A DNA stretch of 32,173 nt from Collinsella tanakaei (GTDB lineage Bacteria > Actinomycetota > Coriobacteriia > Coriobacteriales > Coriobacteriaceae): contig NZ_JAUDCO010000014.1 in assembly GCF_030373545.1 (NCBI RefSeq), positions 1-32,173 of the forward strand, in the 5' to 3' direction. How positions within the stretch are numbered: position 1 is the first letter of the stretch; each line of letters opens with the position of its first letter. The notes beneath the pieces were generated by a model. The model had not been told where the DNA came from, did not search any database, and saw nothing but the letters and a program-made list of their open reading frames with translations. Positions 23,588-32,140 of the stretch are shown in pieces. The translations under genes and the position numbers were made by a program.

Positions 23588-24388
23588 CTACGACCGACCG
23601 CCGCGCGTGCGCATGTCCTCGTCCAACCCGAAGCGCCACTCATTCGGCAACGGCGCCGAAGGCTCCGCCGCACGGGCGAACCCAATCGCCGTCGACATCG
23701 CGCGGTACACGACCTCGGTCCCCTGCTCGTCGGCCAGGTAGTCCGCAGCGTACTCGCGCGCGATGCCCAGACGCTCGGCCTCTGCCGCTGAATCAATATT
23801 CGCGCCGATGAACAGGAACTCCCAGCCGCGCTTGCGATGCTCCTCGATCATGCGCTTGACGCGCGGGTAGGTGAACGTGCGGCTCGCGTTTTCCATGCCG
23901 TCCGTCGTGATCGCGAACAGCACGCGGTCGGCGCGGTACTCGTCCGGCAAAATACTCTGCACGAGGTCGACGTGCTTGATGGCGCCGCCCACCGCGTCCA
24001 GCAGCGCCGTGCAGCCGTAGCAGCGATATTGTTTACGCGTGAGGCGCGGCACCTTGCGGATGTCCACGCGGTCGTGCAGCACGCGGCTCTTCTCGTTGAA
24101 CAGGATGGTCGAAACGGTCGCCTCGCCGGGCTCCTCGCGGTTCTCGGCGATCATGGCGTTGAAGCCGCCGACCGTATCGGGCTCCAGCCCGCTCATCGAC
24201 CCGCTCGCGTCCAGGATGAAGACGATCTCGGTGCGGTTGGTGCGGCTCCGCTCGTCGGCGGTCTTTTCGGTGCGGTCGCGACGCTTGCGCTCGGTGCCAT
24301 CGCGGCGCACGCGGCCCTCGCTCCCCCTATGCGAATACTCGACACTCCCGTCGTGCGTTTCCCGCTTATCAAACATCTGCTTGCTCAT
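23588..24388 (-). CDS. VWA-domain protein (von Willebrand factor type A)
   Basis: A 266-residue protein. The N-terminal ~53 residues are very polar and basic (RRDGTERKRRDRTEK) and likely flexible. A complete VWA domain then runs to about residue 240. It has an intact MIDAS metal site: IVFILDASGSMSG (D60-x-S62-x-S64), the Thr in YGCTALLDAVGG, and the late Asp in ITTDGMENAS. It closes with GWEFLFIGANID, typical of bacterial stand-alone VWA proteins that bind a partner through Mg. No signal peptide or membrane segment, so it is cytosolic. The ATG at 24388 follows GAGGAGGCAACC; the in-frame extension to 24475 lacks a site. No chelatase-like or MoxR ATPase partner is adjacent, so its ligand is unknown. 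Confidence 0.9.
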   Translation of the reverse strand: MSKQMFDKRETHDGSVEYSHRGSEGRVRRDGTERKRRDRTEKTADERSRTNRTEIVFILDASGSMSGLEPDTVGGFNAMIAENREEPGEATVSTILFNEKSRVLHDRVDIRKVPRLTRKQYRCYGCTALLDAVGGAIKHVDLVQSILPDEYRADRVLFAITTDGMENASRTFTYPRVKRMIEEHRKRGWEFLFIGANIDSAAEAERLGIAREYAADYLADEQGTEVVYRAMSTAIGFARAAEPSAPLPNEWRFGLDEDMRTRGGRS

Positions 24389-24555
24389 GGTTGCCTCCTC
24401 GGTGTCGGGGTTTCCTTTTGACACTTCGGAGATTACCGGGCTGGAGCACGCGGCAGGTAAACCGCCAGGCGACAAATCGCGCGCGGGATACTGCGCGAGT
24501 GAATGCCCAGCTCAGAGCAGACAAGTGCGGCGGGAGGCTCGAGCACGTGCGCCCG

Positions 24556-24699
24556 CATCGATGCCAACGAGAGCCGGGCGCCTACATCGATCCCGGCAAG
24601 GGCGGAACCCCGCATCGATCCCGGCAGCGCCAAAGCCCCCGCATCGATCCCGGCGGCACCAGGTTCCCTACATCGAGCCCAGCAGCGGCTGGTCGTAGG
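24556..24699. repeat. 29-bp tandem repeat (5 units) at the macro-gene 3' end
   Basis: Units begin at 24556, 24585, 24613, 24642 and 24671 (period 29, 28, 29, 29). Each starts CATCGATCCCGGC or a close variant, and the rest of the unit varies. The fifth unit lies inside the macro-domain gene and includes its last sense codons (LLGSM). The array therefore looks like downstream copies of the gene's 3' end. Confidence 0.8.
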
Positions 24700-25759
24700 C
24701 GAACAGTGCCTCGTTGACGCGGAAGATGTCGTAGACGCCGCGGTCGATGAAAAACTCGATGATCACGTCGAACTTGCTGCTGTGCGACAACGTGAGGCCC
24801 GCACGCGACAGCAGGTCCTGCGTCTGGTCGTAGTCGAGCTCAAGGGCCAGCGCGAGCGCCACCGCCGTGGGCTTGGTGGGCCGATAGCTCGCGTTCGCAC
24901 GTATCTTGGCGAACAGCTGTCGGCTGATGTTGGCGCGCTTGTACACCTGCGCATCCGTTATGCCGCGCGCGTCGATGAGGGCGAGCAAAGTGGTTGAAAA
25001 CGGCTCGTCCAGGTTGTCGAGAAGGTCCGCCAGATCGGCGGGCTTCGGCTGGGACTCGGATCCAAACGACATGCACTCGAGTGCAGCCGCAGTATACGAG
25101 GATGAAGGTGCAGGCATCTGGGCGGACGGCGCAGGAACAGCCGGGGCCATCGCCTCGTCCTTGAAGACCCAGTCCGGCAGGCGCTCCCGCTCCTCCATAC
25201 GACGACGGATATGGGGACTTGCCTCTACATAGGCATCGTCAATATACTCCTGCAGATCGGCGAACAGACTGCCGCCGGCACGGATCACGTCGCGGCTGAA
25301 CACCACGAGCGTCACCTGGACGTCGTCGTCAACGCGGTCGAGGAAGGCCGCCGTCTCCTCGCGCGCGATGCGCAACGCCTCGGACTGCGGGTACCCGTAG
25401 ATGCCCGCCGAGATGAGCGGGAAGGCGACCGAGCTCGCCCCCAGGCGCTCGACCTCGGAAAAGATGCTTTGGTAGCACGACCTGAGCTGCTGTTCCTCGC
25501 CATGCGCGCCCCCGCGCCATACCGGCCCGACCGCGTGCACGACCCACCGGCATGGCAGGTCGAAGCCGGGCGTGGCAACCGCGCCTCCCGTGGGGCAATG
25601 GCCGATCGCGCGACACGCCGCGTCCATGCGATCGAAACCCGCCGCGGCAAACAGCGCGCCGCACACGCCCCCGCCCGGCGCCAGCTGCTCGTTGGCGGCA
25701 TTGACCAGCACGTCGGCGTGAACGCGCGCGATATCGTTGCGCTCGATGGAAAACGGCAC
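24668..25759 (-). CDS. Macro-domain (ADP-ribose-binding) protein with helical C-terminal domain
   Basis: A 363-residue protein. Residues 1-165 form a macro domain: ADVLVNAANEQLAPGGGVCG (15-34), HAVGPVW (75-81) and FPLISAGIYGYP (113-124). These are the loops that bind ADP-ribose in O-acetyl-ADP-ribose deacetylases and mono-ADP-ribosyl hydrolases. A variable Pro/Ser-rich linker follows at about 195-245. The C-terminal ~120 residues form a conserved helical module with a helix-turn-helix look (ITDAQVYKRANISRQLFAKI), then AVALALALELDYDQTQDLLSRAG and a segment ending DIFRVNEALF. The start is GTG at 25759 after GAGGGG. I infer reversal of ADP-ribosylation or sensing of ADP-ribose; the C-terminal part could bind DNA or a partner. 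Its last codons are part of a 29-bp tandem array. Confidence 0.9.
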   Translation of the reverse strand: MPFSIERNDIARVHADVLVNAANEQLAPGGGVCGALFAAAGFDRMDAACRAIGHCPTGGAVATPGFDLPCRWVVHAVGPVWRGGAHGEEQQLRSCYQSIFSEVERLGASSVAFPLISAGIYGYPQSEALRIAREETAAFLDRVDDDVQVTLVVFSRDVIRAGGSLFADLQEYIDDAYVEASPHIRRRMEERERLPDWVFKDEAMAPAVPAPSAQMPAPSSSYTAAALECMSFGSESQPKPADLADLLDNLDEPFSTTLLALIDARGITDAQVYKRANISRQLFAKIRANASYRPTKPTAVALALALELDYDQTQDLLSRAGLTLSHSSKFDVIIEFFIDRGVYDIFRVNEALFAYDQPLLGSM

Positions 25760-25813
25760 GGCAGGCTCCCCTCACTCGCTACGCACGATTGTACCTGCGT
25801 CCGCGTCCTCGCG

Positions 25814-25864
25814 ATGTCCCGAAGGGAACCGCTGCCCCAAAAGGAACCAGGAGCGTTGGGGGGC
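25814..25864. repeat. CCAGGAGCGTT repeat, copy 1
   Basis: The right part (25834-25864) matches the reverse complement of 29054-29084 closely (shared AAAAGGnnCCAGGAGCGTT). The left part, ATGTCCCGAAGGGAACCG, matches 22741-22758. It lies in the gap between the macro gene and the molybdenum-hydroxylase gene. Confidence 0.65.
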
Positions 25865-26000
25865 ATACAGGCACGGCTCGATCTCCATCCGCCATCGGAG
25901 GTCCATGCGAAGGCCGGGACCCGCAGCAGCGCGCCCACCCCGTCGGCCGAACAAAAACCGGCACCCCGCCCGGCACGAAAGCCGAACGGGGCGCCGCGAG

Positions 26001-26031
26001 ATGGGTTGAACGGAACACGTCCCCAATCATC
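26001..26031 (+). repeat. Dispersed GGAACACGTCCCC repeat, copy E
   Basis: ATGGGTTGAACGGAACACGT followed by CCCCAATCATC; it ends 3 nt before the stop codon of the molybdenum-hydroxylase gene, just as copy C abuts the symporter stop. Confidence 0.8.
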
Positions 26032-26034
26032 CGC

Positions 26035-28788
26035 CTAGCGCGTGTAGTACGTGTCCTCCAGTGGCAGCTTGGTGCGGTAGACGCCGTCGAGCGCGTAGTA
26101 GGCGCCCGCCACGGCCTGGGCCGTGGGGATCGTGGCGATCTCGCCGATGCCCTTGGCGCCGTAGCCCACGGGCAGTAGCTCGTCTTTCTCCACGTAGATG
26201 GCGTTGATGAACGGAATGTCCGTGGAGCGGAAGAGCCCCAGCGTACCGAACTTGGCGGTCGGCACGCCATCCTTCAGCGGGAAGTCCTCGGTCAGCGCGT
26301 AGCCCATGCCCATGAGCACGCCGCCCTCGATCTGGCCCTGGATGGCGATGGGGTTCACCACCTTGCCGGAGTCGTGCGCGGCGTGGACCTCGGTCACGCG
26401 GCCGTCGTCGTCCAGGATCACGACGTGCGTGGCGTAGCCGTAGGCCACATGGCTCTTGGGGTTGGGCACATCAGCGCCCAGCTTGTCGGTCTTCTCCAGG
26501 TACTCGTAGGAGAACTCGCGACCCTCGAGCGCCGCCAGCGACGTGGTCGGGTCGGCGGGGTGCACCGCGGAGCCCGGACCCGCATACGGCGTGCCGTCGG
26601 CATACTCCACGATAAAGCCGTCACCGTGGGCCACGACGGGCCCGGTCGGCACCTCGTCGCCCGCCTCGACCGCCAGCATGGCGTCGCGCAGCAGGAAGGC
26701 GGCGCCGCGCACGGCCTCACCGGTGATGAGGGTCTGGCGCGAGCCGGAGGTGGTGCCGGAGTCCGGTGCGTTCTCGGTGGAGCACTCGCCGTTGACGATG
26801 TGCGACAGCGGCAGGCGCGTGGCCTCGGCCACGTCCTGCAGAAAGACAGTGTTGCAGCCCTGGCCGATGTCGGAGGTCGCCGAGTACACCACGGCGCGGC
26901 CGTCCTCCACGCGGATCTTGCAGCGGCCCGCGTCGGGCAGGCCCACGCCCACGCCGGCGTTCTTCATCGCGCAGGCGATGCCGGCGTGACCCGGATGCGC
27001 GTCGAAGACGTCCTTCACGGCGAGCAGGGTCTCCTTGAGCGCCGTCGAGCAGTCGGCGATCTGACCGTTGGGCAGGACCTTGCCCGGCTCGATGGCGTTG
27101 CGGTAGCGGATCTCCCACGGGCTGATGCCGACCTCCTCGGCCAGCAGGTTGATGAGCATCTCCAGGGCGAACTCGCTCTGGCACACGCCGAAGCCGCGGA
27201 ACGCACCCGCCGGCGGGTTGTTGGTGTACCAGCCATAGCCGCGGATGTCGGTGTTCTGGTAGCAGTACGGGCCCACCGAGTGCGTGCAGGCGCGCTCGAG
27301 GACCGGGCCGCACAGCGACGCGTAGGCGCCCGTGTCGAAGTTGATCTCGCAATCCAGACCGGTGAAGATGCCGTTCTCGTCGCAGCCGAGCGTGAACGTG
27401 CCCTCCATGGCGTGGCGCTTCGGGTGGAACTTGATGGACTCCTCGCGCGTGAGGCGGCACTTGACCGGACGGTTCACCGCGAGCGCGGCGAGCGCCGCCA
27501 GATGCTGGACGGACACGTCCTCCTTGCCGCCGAAGCCGCCGCCCACGAGCATGGTCTCCACGACCACGCGCTCGGGCGTGGCATCCCAGCCGAGCATGTG
27601 GGCGATCTCCTTGCGGGAGTCGTAGGCGCCCTGGTCGGATGAGCACACCTTGACGCCGTCCTTGTAGGGGAAGGCCACGGCGCACTCGGGCTCCAGGAAG
27701 GCGTGCTCGGTGAAGGGCGTGGTAAAGGTGCGCGTCACCTTGTGCGCGGAGTTCGCGAGCGCCGTCGCCGCGTCGCCGCGGACCACGTGGCGCTGCTGGC
27801 AGATGTTGTTCTCGAGCTCGACCCAGTTGCCGAAGGCCAGGAACCTGTCGTGGAGCACCGGGGCGTCCTCGGCACGGGCCTCGGCGATGGAGCGCACGGG
27901 CTCGAGCTCCTCGTAGGTGATCTTGACGAGCTTCTTGGCGCGCTCGAGCGTGGCGGCGTCCTCGGCCACCACGAGCGCGATGGCGTCGCCCACGCAGCGG
28001 GTGATGTCGCCCTCGGCGATCATGACGTCCCAGTCGTAGATGAGGTGGCCCACCGCGTTCACCGGCACGTCGGCCGCCGTCAGGACGGCGAGCACGCCGG
28101 GCAGCGCGCGGGCGCGGTCCGCATCGATCTTGACCACGCGGGCACGCGGGTACTTGGAGCGCACCGCGGAGGCGTACGTGAGGTCGGGGAAGTCCGTCTC
28201 GTCGATGTCATCGGGGTATTTACCGTAGCCGAGCACCTTGCGCCGCACGTCCACGCGGAAGGCGCGCTCACCCACGCCGTAGCGCTCGCCGCGCTCGAGC
28301 TCGGGGTCGATTTCAGCCTCGCCGCGCAGGATGGCGGCGGCAAGCGAGATGCCCTCGATGATCTTCTTGTAGCCCGTGCAGCGGCAGACGTTGCCCTTGA
28401 TGGCTTCCTTGATCTGGTCCTCGGTGGGATCGGCGACCTTATGGATAAGACCCGCGCCCGCCATCACCATGCCGGGGATGCAGAAGCCGCACTGCACGGC
28501 GCCCACCGCGCCGAAGGCGTAGACGAAGGCCTCCTGCTCCGCCTTGGGCAGTCCCTCGACGGTCACGATGTCGCGGCCGGCGGCGAGCTCGGTGGTGAGC
28601 ACGCAGGCCTTGACGGCGTGGTCGTCCACGAGGATCGTGCAGGTGCCGCACGCGCCCTCCGAGCAGCCGTCCTTGGCGGAATGGATGTGCAGGTCGTCAC
28701 GCAGGTAGCGCAGAAGCGGCTTCTTCTCGGTGACCGTGCGCTCGACGCCGTTGACGGTGAAGGTATAGCTCACCGGCTGCTTTGCCAT
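26035..28788 (-). CDS. xdhD: Fused Fe-S/molybdenum hydroxylase, XdhD-like (xanthine dehydrogenase family)
   Basis: A 917-residue two-part enzyme. Residues 1-160 hold two [2Fe-2S] clusters: a plant-type ferredoxin set (C42, C47, C50, C62) and the second set QCGFC...CRC (C100, C103, C135, C137). From about 175 to the end is the molybdopterin-binding part, with GGGFGGKEDVSVQHLAAL, an AFRGFGVCQSEFALE arginine loop, GQGCNTVFLQ and the catalytic glutamate in GAKGIGE (E883). There is no FAD domain. E. coli XdhD has the same fusion. The family hydroxylates purines or other N-heterocycles using water as oxygen source. The ATG at 28788 follows AGAGGGG. It lies 14 nt after the ferredoxin gene and downstream of ygfK, implying an operon in which electrons leave through those proteins. 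The exact substrate is not readable. Confidence 0.92.
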   Translation of the reverse strand: MAKQPVSYTFTVNGVERTVTEKKPLLRYLRDDLHIHSAKDGCSEGACGTCTILVDDHAVKACVLTTELAAGRDIVTVEGLPKAEQEAFVYAFGAVGAVQCGFCIPGMVMAGAGLIHKVADPTEDQIKEAIKGNVCRCTGYKKIIEGISLAAAILRGEAEIDPELERGERYGVGERAFRVDVRRKVLGYGKYPDDIDETDFPDLTYASAVRSKYPRARVVKIDADRARALPGVLAVLTAADVPVNAVGHLIYDWDVMIAEGDITRCVGDAIALVVAEDAATLERAKKLVKITYEELEPVRSIAEARAEDAPVLHDRFLAFGNWVELENNICQQRHVVRGDAATALANSAHKVTRTFTTPFTEHAFLEPECAVAFPYKDGVKVCSSDQGAYDSRKEIAHMLGWDATPERVVVETMLVGGGFGGKEDVSVQHLAALAALAVNRPVKCRLTREESIKFHPKRHAMEGTFTLGCDENGIFTGLDCEINFDTGAYASLCGPVLERACTHSVGPYCYQNTDIRGYGWYTNNPPAGAFRGFGVCQSEFALEMLINLLAEEVGISPWEIRYRNAIEPGKVLPNGQIADCSTALKETLLAVKDVFDAHPGHAGIACAMKNAGVGVGLPDAGRCKIRVEDGRAVVYSATSDIGQGCNTVFLQDVAEATRLPLSHIVNGECSTENAPDSGTTSGSRQTLITGEAVRGAAFLLRDAMLAVEAGDEVPTGPVVAHGDGFIVEYADGTPYAGPGSAVHPADPTTSLAALEGREFSYEYLEKTDKLGADVPNPKSHVAYGYATHVVILDDDGRVTEVHAAHDSGKVVNPIAIQGQIEGGVLMGMGYALTEDFPLKDGVPTAKFGTLGLFRSTDIPFINAIYVEKDELLPVGYGAKGIGEIATIPTAQAVAGAYYALDGVYRTKLPLEDTYYTR

Positions 28789-28802
28789 GGCGATACCCCT
28801 CT

Positions 28803-29015
28803 CTATTCAGCTGCGGCGAAGATGCCGAGCGTATCGTGGATGACGTGCTTGGGGCACTTGGTCGCGCACATGCCGCAGGAGATGCAGCGGGTGTAGTCGA
28901 TGGCGGCCTGTTTGTCGACGACGTGCATGGCGCCGCAGGGGCACACGCGCTCGCACATGCCGCAGCCGATGCAGCCCTCATCGGCGACCCAGATCTGATG
29001 GGTGGTCTCGGTCAT
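28803..29015 (-). CDS. 2[4Fe-4S] ferredoxin-type electron carrier
   Basis: A 70-residue bacterial-type ferredoxin with two complete CxxCxxCxxxC(P) motifs: C15-C18-C21-C25 and C44-C47-C50-C54. There is an extra C27. The surrounding IGCGMCERVCPCGAM and ISCGMCATKCP sequences are textbook. It is small and soluble and would carry electrons between the molybdenum hydroxylase (14 nt downstream) and YgfK (upstream in the same operon). The ATG at 29015 follows AATGGAGGGG; an in-frame extension to 29060 has no site and falls in the repeat at 29054-29084. It may form a complex subunit rather than a free carrier. Confidence 0.93.
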   Translation of the reverse strand: MTETTHQIWVADEGCIGCGMCERVCPCGAMHVVDKQAAIDYTRCISCGMCATKCPKHVIHDTLGIFAAAE

Positions 29016-29053
29016 GATTCCCCTCCATTGGGACGATACCGGACACCGGGGAT

Positions 29054-29084
29054 GCCCCAAAACGCTCCTGGCCCCTTTTGGGAC
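29054..29084. repeat. CCAGGAGCGTT repeat, copy 2 (inverted), with hairpin
   Basis: GCCCCAAAACGCTCCTGGCC and onward to TTTTGGGAC is the reverse complement of the repeat at 25834-25864 with few changes. CCCAAAA and TTTTGGG can pair. It sits in the 105-nt gap between ygfK and the ferredoxin gene, so the hairpin would be in the operon mRNA. Confidence 0.7.
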
Positions 29085-29120
29085 ACGGGCGCGGGGGCAT
29101 CCCCGAATACGTGACGGGCG

Positions 29121-32120
29121 TTACTCGCAGAACAGGTAGCTGTAGGAGTCGCGCACCGCGGCGATGGTGCGGCGCACGGCGTCGGGCACGCCGCAGCCGG
29201 CGTCGTCCACGTCCACGACGCGGATCTCGCCGCCCAGGCGCACGGAGAACGTGCCGTCGGCGAGCTTCATGAAGCCGTCGTTCTCGGAGGCGAGCATGTC
29301 GTCGCCGCTCCAGAACAGCGTGAGCTTGTCCTTGTAGGGACGGCCGGTCTCGTACGGGCAGAACACGGCGCAGTTGCCGCACTCGTTGCACATACCGTCC
29401 ACGTGGACGACCTGCTGCTTGTCGAGGCCGGGCACCTCGATCGCCACGTTGGCGCGGTTGGGGCACACGTCGCAGCAGACCTCGCACACCGCGGCGCAGC
29501 CGAGGCAGCGGGTGTGGGTGCAGTTGGCCTTGTCGCGGCAGAGGTTGCCCTTCTTGGCGATGGAGGCCGCAACGTCCAGCTGCTCGTTGGCGTCCGCGTA
29601 GTGGTTGAAGTCGACGTTCGCAATCGCACGGGCGACCTCGGCGGCGTCGGCGATGGCCTCGACGACGGTCGCCGGACCGCGGCGGCAGTCGCCTGCGGCC
29701 CACACGCCGGCAACGCCGGTGGCAACGCCGGCCGGGCGGCCGCGGCGGTCGACCTCGACGCCGGCGCCCTCGTAGAGCGATGCGTCGATGCGCTCGCCCA
29801 CCGCGCAGATCACGGTGGTGGCGGGCACGGTCACGGTCTCGCCGGTCGGCTCGGGCGCGCGGCGGCCGGAGGCATCCGGCTCGCCGAGGCGCATGACGTT
29901 GCAGGTGAGCTGGCCGTCAGCCAGCGACACCAGGGCGAGCAGCTCCATGAACTCGACGCCGTCTTCGAGCGCGAAGTCCAGCTCCTCCTCGTCGGCGGGC
30001 ATCTGGGCCTTGGTGCGGCGATAGACCAAGCGGACGTTCTCCACGCCGGCGGCGCGCTTGGCCACGCGGGCGGCGTCCATGGCGGTGTTGCCGGCGCCGA
30101 TGACCACGACGTCGGTACCGAGCGACAGGGTCTCGGGAGCCTTCTTGGCGGCCTCGAGGAACTCGAGGACGTCCAGCTCGGCACCCTCGCCCAGGCCCGC
30201 GGAGCCGGGCAGCCAGGCGCCGGTCGCCACGACGACGTCGGTGTAGCCCTCGGCGCGCAGGGCATCGATGGACTCGACGCGGGCACCCAGCTTGACCTCG
30301 ACGCCGAAGGCGCGGCAGAGCTCGACGTCGGCGTCGATGTCGGCGCTCGCGATGCGGAACTCGGGGATCACGTGGCGCACGATGCCGCCGAGCGAATCCT
30401 TGGCCTCGAAGATCGTGACGGGCACGCCGGCGCGCGACAGGAAGAAGGCCACGGCAAGACCGGCCGGGCCGCCGCCGATGACGGCGACGTTCTTCTCGGA
30501 GACCTTCTCGGAAGCCCCTGCCTTGAGGCGCGGCAGCACGCTGCTGAACGCCTCGTGCGCGGCGCGCAGCTTGCTCGCGCGGATCTGGGCGCCCTCGGGC
30601 TCGTAGAAGGCGCGCTCGCAGCTCTTGCCACAGGGATGAGGGCAGATGGTGCCGGTGATGTGCGGCAGGGCGTTGCGCTCGATGATGATGGAGAACGCGT
30701 CCTCGAAGCGACCCTCCTCCACGGCGGCCAGATAGGCCGGGATGTCCTGCGAGATGGGGCAGCCGGTGCGGCAGGGCGCGGTGAAGCAGTCCATGAGCGG
30801 CGTGCCGCCGGGCACCTTGGCAGACGGCAGCTTGCGCAGCGGGTTGCGGTAGAGCGGGTTCACGAGCGAATCCTGCTGGATCGCGACGACGGCGTCGAGC
30901 GAGATGCCCTCGAACGCGCGGCCGTCCAGATTCTCGAACTCGCCGGCGATCTGGCTCATGCGCTCATAGCCGCCGGGCTTGAGCACGTCGGTCGCCATGG
31001 TGATCGGCCAGATGCCCGCGTCGTACAGCGAGCGGATGTTGTAGACCGTCGCGCCGCCGGAGTAAGAGATGCGAAGCTTGCCGTCGAACTGCTCGGTGAT
31101 ACGGCGCGCCACCTCGATGGTGAGCGAGAACAGCGTGCGGCCGGACATGTACATCTCGTCGCTCGGCAGCTCGCCGCGGGTCACATCGACCGGGAAGGTG
31201 TTGGTGAGCTTGACGCCGAAGTCCAGGCCGCGCTCGGCGCACAGGGCCATCAGGCGCTCGAACATGGGCACGGCGTCTTCCCACTGCAGGTCCTCGACGA
31301 AATGGCGGTCATCGAAGGCGATGTAGTCGAAGCCGAGCTCGTTCAGGCGCGCGCGGGCGAAGTCGTAGCCCAGAAGCGTCGGGTTGCACTTGATGTAGGT
31401 GTTGAGGTTCTTCTCGGTGATGAGATAGGTGGCGATGCGCTCGATCTCGGCGGGCGGGCAGCCGTGCAGCGTGGACTCGGTGATGGAGTTGGACACGCGC
31501 GCCGGGATGGAGTCGACAAACGCGGCGTCGACGTTCTGGAAGCGGTCGAGGTTCGCCAGCGCCCACTCACGGCACTCGGCCCACACCTCGGAGCCGGAGG
31601 CGTCCTTCATGCCCTCGATGTAGGCGTCGACCTTCGGCGACTTGATGCCCTCCAGATCGTATCCCACGCTCATGTTGAACACGAAACCGTCGGGTTCGCC
31701 CAGGCCGTACTCGCGGGCGATCAGGTGGCAGGCGAACCACGCCTTGACGTACTCGGCATAGGCCTGCGGCACCGTAAGCTCGGTGGACCACTCGCAGTTG
31801 TAGCACTCGTCGGCGGCGGTGATGCAGGGCTTGTTCACGCAGGCCGACAGCTCCTCGCCATCCATGACCTGGACGGTCTTGAGCTCGAAGAAGCGCGAGC
31901 CGGCCACGTAGGCAGCGATGATGTTCTGCGCGAGCTGGGTGTTGGGACCGGCGGCCGGGCCGAAGGGCGTCTCGATCTTCTCGTCGAAGATCGGCAGGGC
32001 GCCGGCGGCGTTGGCGCGCACGATCTTGCGCACGCCGAAGATCGAGCCGGACTCGTCGTGCTCGGTCATCACCCAGTTCATCAGGTTCGAAAACGGAATG
32101 GGCCTCATGATGTCGCTCAT
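29121..32120 (-). CDS. ygfK: YgfK-type flavin/Fe-S oxidoreductase (putative selenate reductase subunit)
   Basis: A 999-residue multidomain protein. Residues 1 to ~430 form a dihydroorotate-dehydrogenase-like TIM barrel (it starts MSDIMRPIPF, as E. coli YgfK does). Then comes a GltD-like module: a cysteine-rich N-part (CFTAPCRTGCPISQDIP, then CPHPCGKSCE), an FAD-binding Rossmann VAVIGGGPAGLAVAFFLSRA and an NAD(P)H-binding VVIGAGNTAMDAARVA. The C-terminus carries ferredoxin-like clusters (CTHTRCLGCAAVCEVCCDVCP, given here in part as CLGCAAVCEVCC, and CNECGNCAVFCPYE). In gut anaerobes this gene belongs to purine/urate and heterocycle utilisation clusters. It probably passes electrons between NAD(P)H and the molybdenum hydroxylase through the ferredoxin encoded next. 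The second in-frame ATG (32120) is chosen because GAGGGG lies 8 nt before it; the one at 32126 is too close. Confidence 0.92.
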   Translation of the reverse strand: MSDIMRPIPFSNLMNWVMTEHDESGSIFGVRKIVRANAAGALPIFDEKIETPFGPAAGPNTQLAQNIIAAYVAGSRFFELKTVQVMDGEELSACVNKPCITAADECYNCEWSTELTVPQAYAEYVKAWFACHLIAREYGLGEPDGFVFNMSVGYDLEGIKSPKVDAYIEGMKDASGSEVWAECREWALANLDRFQNVDAAFVDSIPARVSNSITESTLHGCPPAEIERIATYLITEKNLNTYIKCNPTLLGYDFARARLNELGFDYIAFDDRHFVEDLQWEDAVPMFERLMALCAERGLDFGVKLTNTFPVDVTRGELPSDEMYMSGRTLFSLTIEVARRITEQFDGKLRISYSGGATVYNIRSLYDAGIWPITMATDVLKPGGYERMSQIAGEFENLDGRAFEGISLDAVVAIQQDSLVNPLYRNPLRKLPSAKVPGGTPLMDCFTAPCRTGCPISQDIPAYLAAVEEGRFEDAFSIIIERNALPHITGTICPHPCGKSCERAFYEPEGAQIRASKLRAAHEAFSSVLPRLKAGASEKVSEKNVAVIGGGPAGLAVAFFLSRAGVPVTIFEAKDSLGGIVRHVIPEFRIASADIDADVELCRAFGVEVKLGARVESIDALRAEGYTDVVVATGAWLPGSAGLGEGAELDVLEFLEAAKKAPETLSLGTDVVVIGAGNTAMDAARVAKRAAGVENVRLVYRRTKAQMPADEEELDFALEDGVEFMELLALVSLADGQLTCNVMRLGEPDASGRRAPEPTGETVTVPATTVICAVGERIDASLYEGAGVEVDRRGRPAGVATGVAGVWAAGDCRRGPATVVEAIADAAEVARAIANVDFNHYADANEQLDVAASIAKKGNLCRDKANCTHTRCLGCAAVCEVCCDVCPNRANVAIEVPGLDKQQVVHVDGMCNECGNCAVFCPYETGRPYKDKLTLFWSGDDMLASENDGFMKLADGTFSVRLGGEIRVVDVDDAGCGVPDAVRRTIAAVRDSYSYLFCE

Positions 32121-32140
32121 TGTCATATCCCCTCTTATTG

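Noticed and set aside
24556-24699. The 29-bp array as a CRISPR array
   Set aside because: The period is 28-29 bp in total, leaving no room for spacers, and one unit is inside a coding sequence.
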